Assembly: GCA_907163375.1 (NCBI GenBank)
Contig: CAJQUW010004413.1
Location: 47,587-111,586 of the forward strand
Direction of reading: 5' to 3'
From: Prostheceraeus crozeri
Lineage: Eukaryota; Platyhelminthes; Polycladida; Euryleptidae
DNA length: 64,000 nt
Below are positions 25,750-37,460 of this stretch, piece after piece (the stretch's first letter is position 1; each line of letters begins with the position of its first letter). Under the pieces are notes generated by a model. That model was given only the letters and a program-made list of their open reading frames with translations. It did not search any database and was not told the origin of the DNA. The position numbers and the translations under genes were made by a program.

Positions 25750-27593
25750 CAGTCCGTTTCACGCTATTAAGGACACTTGAAAAATGTTGTTTTTAAGCTT
25801 ATATACTTATTTATTTATTATAAAATAACAGATAGTTGCTTGCTATTTTTCAAATGACTTTCTGTGCATAAATACAAGATTATTATACTGAAAAGAAGCC
25901 ATTAAAAAGATAAAACAACATTTATTTGACATTATTTACAACAATATTTGACAACATTTACTGTACAACTCTTCAATGCATGATTAATCAATATTCCCTC
26001 CAATTGCCATCGCAGTAGGTGTGTTGTACACGCCACCATTACACGCACCCATCCTTGCATAATGTCTGCATCTCAACATAATACTTCGTTTTTCAGAAAG
26101 CATTATCGGCTGACAGTATTCTCTGACACCCTTCTCCTATAGGCGAATGCACATTTAGCGCAATTGTCTAATACTTGCCTCTCTCTATCTCTCTCTTGCC
26201 TAGAAGCGTGATTTATTAAGGTGAAGTTTTTACTGATAGTCATTGAGTGAATCATGGGTAGGCGAACGGATCTTTCAACTGAGACTGTGGCGCAGATCAA
26301 GATATTGCTAAGTGAAGGGGTGTTTAGTTTGCGTGAAATAGCAGCAAGGTGCCATGTGAGTAAATCTAGTATGGAAAGAATAAAGAAGGAGCAAGAAGAG
26401 GGAAGAGAAGCTCACATCAATCGGCATCGCAGGGGCCAACAACGAATCTCAAGTGCTACTGATGATCGTTCACTCCTTAGAAAAGCCAGAGCCAGCACTT
26501 CCAGTTCTTTAAATGACCTGCGACAATCTTGGGAGGAGTCAGGAGTAACCGCTTCCAAAACCACAGTTTATAGGCGCCTAAAGAATGCAGGTTACAAGTC
26601 TGTGAAACCTCGGAGAATCCCCATCCTGACGCCTGCAATGAAGAGAAAGCGCCTTGCATCTGCTATGGAGCATCGCCACTGGACTGTGGAAGATTGGAGA
26701 AAGGTATTTGGAGCATTTCTTTTTAAAAAATAATACTTTTTATTCAAAATTTTTAATTAAAAAATTTTTATTGTGTTTCAGGTAGTATTCAGTGATGAGA
26801 GCTCCTTTGAAGTGCGGCCAACATCATCTCAAGGAAGAGTCTGGGCATCTCCTAATGCTGCCTGATCAACAGTTCGGCAAGCCAGGCATCCCATCAAGAT
26901 TATGGTGTGGGGTATTATCAGTTTCCATGGTGCAGGGAGGCCTCACCTCGTGGAGAGATCGATGAATCAGGTCCAGTATCTCCGGGTTCTTCAGCAGATG
27001 GCTGAATGGTTTCCGGCGGGCGATGGTGTCTTCCAGCAAGACAAAGCTCCTGCCTATGCTGCCAAACGATGCCAGGAGTACCTCCAGCAGCAGCGAATTC
27101 GAGTCCTTGAATGGCCAGGTAATTCTCCTGACCTGAACTGCATAGAGAACTTGTAGGCCATCATCAAGAGGAAGCTGGCAAAGGATGGTGGCTCTCGAAC
27201 GGCCAATGAACTCTCAGTGAAGGTGATTCGCATATGATATCATGATGCAGCACTCCCTGATATCCTGCATGGTTTGGTGGACTCAATGCCTCGAAGAATT
27301 GAGTCGGTTATCACAGCTAGAGGAGGACCTACCAAGCACTGATTTATGTGTTATTTTCTGTATGTTTTTCATGACACACATCTTTATGGCAACACATCTT
27401 CATGTTGATATTCAAATAAATGTTGTTTTATCTTTTTAATGACTTCTTTTCATTATAATAATCTTGTATTTATGTATAGAAAGTCATTTGAAAAATAGCA
27501 AGCAACTATCTGTTATTTCATAATAAATAAATTAGTATATAAGCTTAAAAACAACATTTTTCAACACTGTCCCTAATAGTGTGAAACGGACTG
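25750..27593 (+). mobile_element. Tc1-like transposon, 1.84 kb, long TIRs
   Basis: TIRs of about 180 bp lie at 25,750-25,929 and 27,412-27,593, starting CAGTCCGTTTCACGCTATTA. TA follows the right end. The left flank reads CA instead of TA, so one target copy is mutated. The paralogous arm at about 30,490 has the unoccupied sequence (CTAATGCATATTGCGGCATC). It encodes one DD34E transposase with a small intron, now broken. Confidence 0.92.
26254..27336 (+). pseudogene. Tc1-like transposase (DD34E), three stops
   Basis: Starts MGRRTDLSTETVAQIK and has a helix-turn-helix DNA-binding half (SLREIAARCHVSKSSMERIK; TASKTTVYRRLKNAGY). A 78-bp intron at 26,704-26,781 (gtattt ... gtttcag) joins WRK to VVFSDESSFEV. 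The catalytic triad is D of FSDE, D of FQQDKAPAY, then 34 residues to E of CIENL. Tc1 enzymes excise and insert at TA. In-frame stops: TGA at 26,863, TAG at 27,154 (where family members have Trp after ENL) and TGA at 27,235. All fit single transitions, so the copy died by point mutation and not deletion. Confidence 0.92.
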
Positions 27594-28559
27594 TATAATG
27601 CGGTATCAATTCTTGATGAAGTAAGTTGAGATTACATAAATGATTTTTCCTATCAATATTAGCAAGTGCAATTGAAATTATCTGCTTATTATGTAAGAAT
27701 GTTTGAAATCTGAAGTTATAATTTCAAATCTGATTTTTTCATTATTTTTGTGCTTTTTATTTCTGCATCTAATCAGCAATTATTGAAAATTTTCCGAATC
27801 ATGTTGAACTTTTAGACTCTGTAAAAGACTCGATAAATGCTCACCGCATTAGGTTTTTTCTTCACATGTAGAAACCAAATACTAAAATGTGCAATTTCGG
27901 TGCTATTTCAAATGAGCCAAAAGTTTGAGATATTTGACCCTCAGTCTGCTCTAATACAATGATGTAATCTCATTTAACAACTTTGATCATCTATAGTGAT
28001 CTAATGGAAATTTGTTAAAAATTGGCGTTTTTTGACCTTTGACCTTTGTCATGGATTAAAACTGATGCCGCTTTTCTGAATCCCCTTTCAATGTGTTTTC
28101 GATTGATGTGTGGTCTGGTTAGATTGGCATAATAGTTTGGAAGATCAGCAGGGGGGAATTCCTCCCCCCCCCCACGTTCGGAAAAATACCGCGGGCGAGC
28201 GTTAACAGCTGAATTGTCTTAACTTCTCACTTCTAGTGTAGCGAAATGTGAAATCATTAAAGCTCTTATTTGATTAAATCAGAGTAGAATCATGGAATGT
28301 GGCCTGTTTTTAAAGGGATAAACCCGGCCAGTTGATTCGCATTTTCTGTCTCGACATGCGTCTGTGATATGTACAGAAATAGTCAATTTGTATCATGATC
28401 ACTGTCATTGAGACGTCAATGGCATCTTATTATGCTACACGGATCTATAAATGAATGTTAAAAATCACTGAATCATTTCGACATGCTTGGTAAATTTGAT
28501 AAGTTTATCTACTTTTGACCACTTTACTTACAACATCTAGCCTAAGCAGCATAATCCTT

Positions 28560-28802
28560 AGCAGTCACTGCTGAGCAAGCAATTGCTGAATTATTCAATG
28601 CTGACCAAGGAGCCTTAACAAAGAAACTAATTGAAATTTAAACTGAAGCTGTTATTGAGAATCAGATGATTGAAATATGCATCAGTACAGATAAAGAACT
28701 TGAATCATCAAATTCCTTTAAAAAAATTGTGAAGTCTTTGAATCAAGATTTGGAGAAAGTCAACTTAGTTTCCACTTCTTTTAATCAGACTTTGGCGGAA
28801 TA
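28560..28802 (+). pseudogene. Possible decayed coding fragment, helical, unknown
   Basis: Lies in the spacer between the inverted-repeat arms. One frame runs about 80 codons with a single TAA near 28,648. It is rich in Glu, Lys, Gln and Leu (EQAIAELFNADQGALTKKL; FKKIVKSLNQDLEKVNLV). Composition suggests an alpha-helical coding remnant. No family recognised; it might be cargo of the long-TIR element. Confidence 0.3.
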
Positions 28803-31069
28803 ATGCAAAAGCCTTGTCGTGGGTGGATTAAATATTACAAAATCTGTTGGCGGAAATTCCATGCGCCGCTGATGAATTTCATGAAAGTGAGACAGTAACA
28901 TGTATCTGTATCAGAAAAATGTTCTTCCACCCTATCATTGTATACAAACATTGGATAACTTTTCCTTGTAATAAATATTGTGGATTGTTAACTAGTCTGA
29001 AACATTTACTGAATTTTCAGCAACGCAGGATGAAGATTAAATGAATAACATTGATCAAAATTTGATAGATGTCGCTGGCTGGCTTTACGGCTGAATAACG
29101 CTCACCTTTTGGGAATATTTATTGGCGGAGAGTGAAAGTTGTCTCGTTCTCTTTTTCATCATTTGATAAACTGAGTATTCATGTTGATGGAATTCGACGC
29201 TTTGACTTTGAAGTAGCACGATGAAATAGAACTATTCAGGGCCATTAAATTCAGAAACTCCGCTGTTTTTTTATACAGCACAGGTCGACATATCATGGGA
29301 AGTGGTTTTATGCATACAGACATATTATTTGAAAGAATATCTCACGTTATAGGCTAAGAGAATGAAATGAGCTCATTCCATCTTCAAGGGAATTAATTGA
29401 ATTTGCAGAATTATTGCAAATGCTTTATCAAATTTGTCTCTGAAACATCAGATCTGTTGGACAAGGGGCCAGATTTTTGCAGCCGGTTTTCCGTTCTTTT
29501 ATTCATAACTGGGAGCCACTAATTTTTTGAATTCATTTCTGCAGTCTCCTGAGCAGCAGCGGAAATGGAAAGTAAGAGATCGATTTCTATGTATCTTCCT
29601 ACGGGAAGGGTTTTGTAAACATCAATTCATCACAGTCAACTCTCATTTCAATTAATGCTCTTTTCTTTTGAAACTCATCCTGATTTTTAGACATCGCAGA
29701 GATCCTGTGCTTGTTGGTGAAAACTAATAACAGCATTTAAAGAAGGAAAATCATCTGTCTCTCCATTGCTGTGATTTCACGGAAGGTGTAGAGTCAAAGG
29801 AGAGCGAAACTGATTAACTTTTTCTTGTGACAGTGATTGATGGGCATTCATTGATTAAAAAATCAACTCAGCAGTATAAACGAAGTAGTAAATGATGGAT
29901 GAGTAAAGAGATAAGACTTTTCGAAAAATTTGAAAATGAAAGTATCAATCATCTAATTGGTTCATTTTCAACATTCTGGCGCAGACATAATTAGGGAAAG
30001 AATGCCATGTTTTTAAAATTGCCATTTGGGGGTTCATTTCGGCCTCCTGCTGATCCCCCAAACAATTGCACCAATTTTGATTATAAACAAACGATGATTA
30101 TAAATCGTGCTGAGATTACATGATTGCATTAGATGAGGACAAAGGTGAAATAATTCAAACTTTAAGCTCAAATATCACTGAAATCGTACATTTTAGTATT
30201 TGGTTTCTGCATGTGAAGAAACAACACAATTCGATGAACTTTTATCGAGACACTGAGGCTAAAAGCAACATGATTCTGAAAATTTTCAACAATTGCTGAT
30301 TAGATGCAGAAATAAGAAGAGCACAAAAATAATGAAAATCATATTTGAAATTATAATTTCAAATTTCAAACATTCATACATAAAAGAAGATAATTTCAAA
30401 TTCAAAACCTTTGCATTTGTTAATATCTTTTATATTGATAGGAAAAATCACTTGTGTAATCTCAACTTATTTCATCAAGAATAGATGCCGCAATATGCAT
30501 TAGAAGTCAACATACCAAAATCAGCCAAAATGCTCCGAACTTTCAAATTTTGAAATAGCTCTTAAATAGCTTTTAAAATAAAAGTATAATGCCAAATTTA
30601 TTTTCCTTCTGTCAAAAGTTGCATAATACCTAGAAACTAAGCTGTTAGATATGTGGTGGCCACAGCTTGCCTGGTTTAAAAGATATTCAAAAATTCACCA
30701 TGGGGCGTGCGAAAAACGCCCCCAGTGGGGCGAGGGTTGATGCAAAGACATTGTTTTTTTTATTATTTTTTGATGTTAGCGTTTTACCAAGTCTTTTCTC
30801 CAAGCATATAGATATTCAATCGAAATCGAACGTCGCTCGATACGAGTGAAAAATCGGTTTGTTGACGGGAACATCCAGTGGTACATAGTCAAGCTGCAAG
30901 TTTCGTAAGTTCACGGTTACTATCAAAACTCTTTAAATATAAAAGCACTCTGATAGGACAGCATGCAATATGTAGCCACACAGTGTGAATTTGCAGCTAT
31001 TGCAGGCTCAGTAATTTAATTATTTTTACCATCTATCAGCATTGAATGAGATCAACACCTAGTCGAGTA

Positions 31070-33209
31070 CCGTAAACTGGGGTAATTTGGAACGGGTTTT
31101 CAGATATTTAATTATTTTTCGCAGCAACTAAAGCTTATTTTTGTTTCTCGCTCTAAATGAACCGCAAACTTATCTTTCTTGATTAGAATGCATTTTCAAA
31201 ATATAAATAATGTGAATATTAGATCAATAAAATCACCTAGAACAAAGACTAATGATTTTCAAAACAATTGGGGTAATTCGGAACATTGATTTATTTTCGA
31301 TTTAAAATAAACTTCATGTACTCAAACATGAAAACGAAGATAATATATCACTCACACTTCATACAGATATAGTATGGGTCTTGACTACTATTGTTGCATG
31401 AACCACAGTACCAGTGGTGGCATGCAATACAGCGAATCCAATCAGGACCCTGGTACTGACTGAACCGAGAACTGCATCCATTGAATAGGTCATCTTCCTC
31501 ATCGGATGATGGTACATCTCTCTCTCTCTCTTGGTAAGTTGGACGCTGCTGCAAACGTAGATGGTCGATCTGAATACTGAATTGCTCGACCTGGAACGAC
31601 CTTTGCTCCTCGACCAGACTTTCGAGTACCGGCACCAGCTTTTCTGTTCTCCCGCAGAATGCCAATAAGAACAGAATCTAACTTTCGGCCTATTTCATCT
31701 GAGGCTTTCATTCCAGGTAAACGCTTGATGGGCTCATCCGGATTTCAAGGAACAAGACCACATGCTCGAAAACCAGATCTCAGATTGTCACCACCATGAA
31801 TTTTAGCCTTTTGCCAAAGCTGACTTAACAAGACTGGAAAGACAGTCTTTTGTATTACACCTTTCTGTCTTGTTTCTTTTCGATAATTGTCCAAGATCTC
31901 TCTCCATAACATTTTGAATGATCTGAAAACAGCCACATCAAGTGGCTGCATCAGATGTGTTGAATTTGGAGGAAAGGTGGCGAAATAAATATTGTTCTCT
32001 CTGGCTAGTTGAATCACTTCAGGGCAGAAGTGACTGCCCAGATTGTCGCCGAGCAAGAGTTTCGGACTATTCGTGGTGCTTACTCTCGGGAGAAATAGTT
32101 TTTTGAACCACATCAGGAAAGTGTCCATTTCAAACCATCCGGACCGGGTTGAAGAATATTGCGCACCGGTAGGCCCACCTTGAGCCCAACCTTCGTACAT
32201 GTTTTGAGCTTTGTAACACACAAGTGGCGGAAGAAGATCTCCAGCTGCATTGCCACACACCATGATGGATACATTAGATTTAGAATGTTCGCGTACCAGT
32301 TCGACTCTTCTTGTTCCGCGCCTCACGAGCACTTTCTTATTTCCAGGATCGTCACTCAACGCCGTTTCGTCGTAGCTATAAAAGTTCTGCGGCAATATTT
32401 CACCAGCTTTGTCCAGCTCAGAAAAGAATGCGTCTATGTCACATTTTCCGATTGCAGCACGTGATCGTTTAATATTTCCAGCAACTCGACCCACCATGTC
32501 ATTCCGTTGCATGAATCCGCGATTGAAGTCATATCCAGGATAATTGTCATTGAAATAAGACACTGATCTCCCTATCGAGTCAAGATATCTTTTGATGAGG
32601 ATTTGTACATCAGTCACACTAAATCCAACACCCCAATCAGCCATTTGTTGTAGAGTGTCAGCAATAATAGCTTCTTCTTCAGTCGAGAAAGTTTTAGGAC
32701 GTCCAACAGAACCAGTCCCATTCACATGACGCCAAAGAGTTGTTTTAGATACGCCATAAACTTGTGCTGCATTATGAATAGACATGCCTTGCGTAACGGC
32801 TTCTATAGCCTGGTTCATGAGTTGCGTACCGGCATGGGAAACGACGGTCTTTCTCTGATACGTTCTAGGCATTGTTAACTACCAAGAGAGTCACAGAAGT
32901 TTACTAAGTCACACAGTGTCTGAAGAATGAGTGAGTAACTGATGATGAAAGCTTGTCTACTACATGTAGATTCAAATCGAATTGCATTGGATTGATACGA
33001 TAGCTACGGGTCACAGGTGTATTGAATTTAAATTTTCAAATTTGAGTTAATTCTCTCGCGATCGCATTAATTCGCTATGCATAGATATCTTAATAACAAC
33101 AATTGAGAGAGTATCATAGCCATCACAGCATCCTGAAATACTTGAAAATTGATTTAATTAGCAAAATCTGCAGAAACATATTAACGTTCCGAATTACCCC
33201 AGTTTACGG
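31070..33209 (-). mobile_element. pogo/Tigger-like transposon, 2.14 kb
   Basis: TIRs start CCGTAAACTGGGGTAATT and match in inverted form over about 25 bp with one difference. They are flanked by TA at 31,068-31,069 and 33,210-33,211. A second copy of the TIR core, GGGGTAATTCGGAAC, lies inside the left end at about 31,269 and is likely a second transposase site. The transposase gene reads on the minus strand. Confidence 0.92.
31348..32872 (-). pseudogene. pogo-like transposase with psq HTH, DD35D core and C-terminal PHD-like finger
   Basis: The first 375 codons are intact (32,872 to 31,745). Residues 1-55 (MPRTYQRKTV ... GVSKTTLWRHV) form a psq-type helix-turn-helix. The DDE_1 core has D168 (YSYDETALSD), D276 (LLLGDNLGSHF) and D312 (QPLDVAVF), giving a 35-residue D-D spacing. 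A TGA at 31,745 interrupts the usual GLVP-x-NPD-KRLPG motif, which continues in frame. A frameshift near 31,650-31,680 then leads into a tail with RCIACHHWYCGSC and ICMKC, a PHD-like zinc finger seen in some invertebrate pogo enzymes. One stop and one shift suggest recent inactivation. Confidence 0.92.
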
Positions 33210-33291
33210 TACCTGAAAAGACCATCAACAAACACCCTGTTGTCCGTTCTAGTCACACTAATTAAAACCAAGCGAAACGATGCACCTCTAT

Positions 33292-34101
33292 GGACTGTAA
33301 ATCGCTCTATACCAATCACATACGAAGGATGCATACAAAAAAAAATTTTTTTGGTATATTTTTGCATCTATTTGCATGCTTTTCGTATGATTTAAGGCCT
33401 ATTGTCAATAAAGATCGCTTTAAGGTTTCATGACACTTACTGCTGTTTTGTAAGTAGTAGGATAATGACATTTAAGAATCAAACATACAATACTGAATTC
33501 GATTTCAATACACGCAAGTTTAAGGCATTTCATAAATAGTCAATAAATATATAACCATCAACGTTAATGAATTATGCAATTTTGAAATTAAACATATTAT
33601 CAATCCGAAATGAAGACACATTCTAATTCATGAAAGAAAATATAGCTATGTTTGAGATATATAAGTCAACATGGTTGCTCGAAAGTCATCGTTTTATTGA
33701 AATGATGTTTATCAACTTAGTTCATGGAGTTGAGCTAATTAAGAGGTGACATACGACATTAATTTCACAGTAAATCGAGTCTGGATCAATTTCTCTAAAT
33801 ACCACGCTATCCATAAGAATGTGTATGACTGATATTACTGACAAAAAGTTATTTAACTGAAATATGCAATATATATATATATATATATATTGCTAGGACT
33901 TAAAGCTCTACGCACTAAACCCATACGAAGTTCTGCGAATCACTACATGCCAATCACACACGCAAGTGAGTGAGCCTTCGTATGAAAAACATACCAGATC
34001 TCTGTAAACACACGAGAATCTCGTATCAAATGCTCGCTTCAAATTGCTTGTGAATTTGGTATATGTTTGTATGTAATTTTCGTATCCGGCGATTTACAGT
34101 G
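33292..34101. mobile_element. Y-family MITE, copy 2 (0.81 kb)
   Basis: Left end GACTGTAAATCGCTCTATACC and right end CGGCGATTTACAGTG, lying 82 bp from the pogo element. The interior matches copy 1 at 21,324 (CAATAAAGATC, TACTGCTGTTTTGTAAGTAG), and it has the same CATACGAA/TTCGTATG words. A (TA)n microsatellite sits at about 33,869-33,890. The flanking TA is not clearly preserved. Confidence 0.75.
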
Positions 34102-36761
34102 TGGATACAACCTATAGTCATTCTTTGTTTGATGAATTGTTCCTCCAAATTCAGGCATGGTTGATAGCCGGCGCAGCCTTTCGTCAATATAGTCAATTAG
34201 AAGTATTGAACATTTTTATCCCAAAACTGGTTTTGAGATGGATGAGGAAAGCATGCCATGACTTAGGGATGATCGTTGCTCTATCTATGTTTTGACTGTA
34301 GTCAAGTCATTCATTTTAGTGATGTGGAACGGAAGGAATTGCGAAACGATCTGTAGAATGAAGTTCTTTCCATTTCACTGAGGTTTCGAAGTGAGGAAAA
34401 TTCTCATTAGACAGTCACAGTTATTGCTGCACAAGATAAAATTCCATTGATAGCAGCTGCGTTCCAGCATTGGAGTGACTGACTCCAACAGGATAGAGTA
34501 GCTCATAAAAATTTTAGCATTGAAATCAGAACTAGAGATTTTTTTGATATTTTATTCTTACATTGTTGCTGATGCCGCAGATTGACATTCCACATTGAGA
34601 TGCGGCTTTATTTGAACTCGAGTTCATTAATTTCTCTGATTTTGAGTGACACTCATAAACTTTTGTCTCTTTGTTTCAAAGTTGAAAGAATAATTGCCGC
34701 TAGGACTTTAGAATGAGAATGATTTTATTGCTTTGCAAAGCAGTATCAAAATTTTTATGAACTCGTTGCAGAGTGGAATGTTGGCAAATATTTTCTTTTG
34801 AAATAAAAATGTAGGTCTCTATAACAGTGTGGCATACAGTCGTCGGTGGCAGAATTTATAGAACTATTTTTTGTTAGTTTTCGGGAGTTTGGAGTATTCA
34901 GAAGTTTGGATTTTCAAAATTCTCCATAATACTTGTGATGGTTGCATAGTAAACCCTAATTGCCTCAGGCCTTTTTTGTCGGTGAAGTATTAGGGGCATT
35001 ATAGCTTCCCTCCTAAGATCTTCTAAAGCATTGACAAATATGGCATATCATAGTAAGATTTACCTATTTTGGTATGCTCTATCCGATGATGATATTAGTT
35101 TTTCATTTCAAGTTGATCTCGTTGCTATAAATGGCATTTTAAAATTCAAGCAATCATTCTTTTAAATTTCGTAATTGTATCTACAGGTCGACAGAAGTTA
35201 ATGAAATTATAGTAGAAGCTATCTGATACATTCTACTGATGTTTTCGATTTTGCATTTCAAGCAAACAAATAGCTCTTGACCACTAGTTATGGATTTCCC
35301 ACCGAATTTCGTAGCGAGGAGGTCTTTCATCGATAGGAAACACACGAGATGGATGAGTTTTATTGCTTAATGAGTTCGACAAGTCACATCGCTAAATGAA
35401 ACATTCACTAGTTAGCAGTGTTGGTTTCGGATGATAAAAAAGCTTTCAAGTTAATAACTGCGGCCATCAAAAGATAATTATTCTCTTAATTTGATTTCAA
35501 TGAGAGAAAAATTAATGTAAATCTAAAACCATTTGTTACTCACTCCAAACTTGGTATTTTTCCGGAGAGGATGAGTCACTAAGTGTCTTAATAGAAAACA
35601 CTAAAGCCGCAACATACTGATTATATTTTTTGAAAGCGCACTAACGAATTTGCACTATACAATTTCGGCATTATCTGGTGGGTCCTATGTTTACATAGTA
35701 CGCACATGCAATTATATGGCTCTGAACATGCAATTTAGAGATAATTGAAGTTGATGGTTATTCGATCAAAAGTGAGAATTCTTCTTCGGATATAATTTTT
35801 TTATTGATAGCAAGTCACACGACGTCTCGCTTAGACGAGCTTGTCTACATGTGAACATTGCACACAAAGAATCGCAAAGTTTAAACAATGAGATATGTTA
35901 ACCAACAAAATATAAAAAATAGGGAAATTAATTAATCAAATACAATAAACTATATTAGATAATACTCAAAAAAGTTCGGAAAGTAAGATAGTAATATGAT
36001 AAAATGCAAGAAGAGAAGCAAATATTCACAATTAAAAGCAGGAACGGTGAATTATGTTACGTCCCCCACACTGATTCATGAAATAGAGATGGGTCGACTT
36101 TTGAAACAAACATAGATCATAGATATTATCTCTTATCTACATTTTTATGATTTATGATGAATTTTTCAGGCAGTGAAATTTGCACAAATGTCAGCATTGT
36201 GTTAATCACGAAAATGTAGTTTCACTGGAGAAAAGGTATCAGAATATGCTCACACAGCATGGTCTGTACTGACCTACCCGTGTCACCAATGAACTCTTGA
36301 TTGCATAATTTTCATGTGATTTCATATATCAGAAACTTGACATTTATTTGGACGTAGCGCATAGGCACATGTATTTGAGGAAGAATTCTGACCGCATAAT
36401 GTAATTGATGGATATTCACTTTTTCGATCAACAACACATCACACCCATACGCTACAGCCATTCTATAGTGCAACCAATGGTAAGGAATAGTGAAATTCCG
36501 GCGATTTCCGAGCTCGGTCTTCAAAGGATAATCTGCACATTACCCGACATTGGAGACGAAGCTTCGTCAAGTGCTGAACGTGTCAACTAGTTATCTCTTT
36601 CACGCCTTTTGTTCCTCACAGTAACTGAGCAAATTTGTGAGCCAAGCAGTTTCTGTCTACTTCTGTATACGAGGACCTACTGAAATGCTTTATAGAAGCA
36701 TGTTATGCTCATGAAGAGATGGTTCTCCCCGTGCCCGGATTCAAGTTGAACATGAAAGAGA
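34102..36761. other. Synapsin intron sequence, no clear gene
   Basis: AT-rich with only short frames. No repeats with definable ends seen. Confidence 0.4.
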
Positions 36762-37460
36762 AAAAGGCAAAAAAGAGAGGCAAATTTCAACAGTCATCAG
36801 ATCCTTTATTTAAGTCGTGCGAGCTTTCGGCTGTTCGCCTTAATCATGTACATAAGGCGAAAGGTAAGCAAAGAAGATCGAAAACAGAATTTACACTGAT
36901 AATCAATAAATTATTAAAGACAAATTCTGTAAATTAAATTGCAACTTGATTGCAGCTTGTGTGATGACCTTTACATTCGGTAAACTAAGCGCCTCGTCAA
37001 GTCTCGTCTTAACGAGTATTTGTTTTTAAATTCCTCTGATTCTGCTGTTCGTGATCATTTTATCACCAAGCATCCAATTCCTCAGCCTACAGTCTAATGG
37101 AAAATCGTTCATTCCGAAAGGATCTGTCAAGGAAGTTCCTTGCTAGAGTCGTTGTGCATAAACAGCACGCTCTTCCAAACTTATGAATAATTGCGAAGGC
37201 GTGCAGCTTAACATTCTCTAATTATTTTTTATTATTTCTTTACTTTACTAACTTTCTTTTTAGTAGTATGCTTGCCTTGCATTTTTGACTTTTTACTTAT
37301 AGTATTTGTCTTTAATGATTTATTGATTATTAGTGTAAATTCTGTTTTCGATCTTCTTTGCTTACCTGTCACTTTATATGTGCATGATTAAGGCGAACAG
37401 CCGAAAGCTCGCAGGACTTTAATAAAGCATCTAGTGTCCGTTGAAATTTACCTCTATTTT
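36762..37460 (+). mobile_element. Penelope-like element remnant, 3' end with inverted repeat
   Basis: Arms at about 36,762-36,925 and 37,295-37,460 are inverted copies sharing GCGAGCTTTCGGCTGTTCGC and GTAAGCAAAGAAGATCGAAA. Between them lies a GIY-YIG endonuclease fragment. Penelope-like elements are often 5'-truncated and carry terminal repeats in either orientation, which fits this layout. Confidence 0.65.
36990..37190 (+). pseudogene. GIY-YIG endonuclease C-terminal fragment (Penelope-like)
   Basis: One frame of 66 codons with a single internal TAA reads RLVKSRLNEYLFLNSSDS, then VRDHFITKHPIPQP, WKIVHSER and SLLESLCINSTLFQTYE. Family GIY-YIG domains end with an Arg-rich helix, an H-L/F segment, W-K-I-H and an E in LLESLCI. 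The GIY and YIG half is missing upstream. Alternative: another GIY-YIG retroelement lineage. Confidence 0.6.

Larger units (their letters stand above)
25600..30640. repeat. Large imperfect inverted repeat, arms ~0.6-0.7 kb
   Basis: Left arm: 25,600-25,749 continuing at 27,594-28,175. Right arm, in reverse complement: about 30,028-30,640. Shared strings include GGCTGATTTTGGTAT, TGACTTCTAATGCA, AAGTTGAGATTACA, GATTTTTCCTATCAATAT, GAAACCAAATACTAAAATGT and GGATCAGCAGG-type sequence at the inner ends. The arms have many substitutions and small indels, so this is an old duplication or a long-TIR element about 3.2 kb long without its insertion. Confidence 0.82.
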
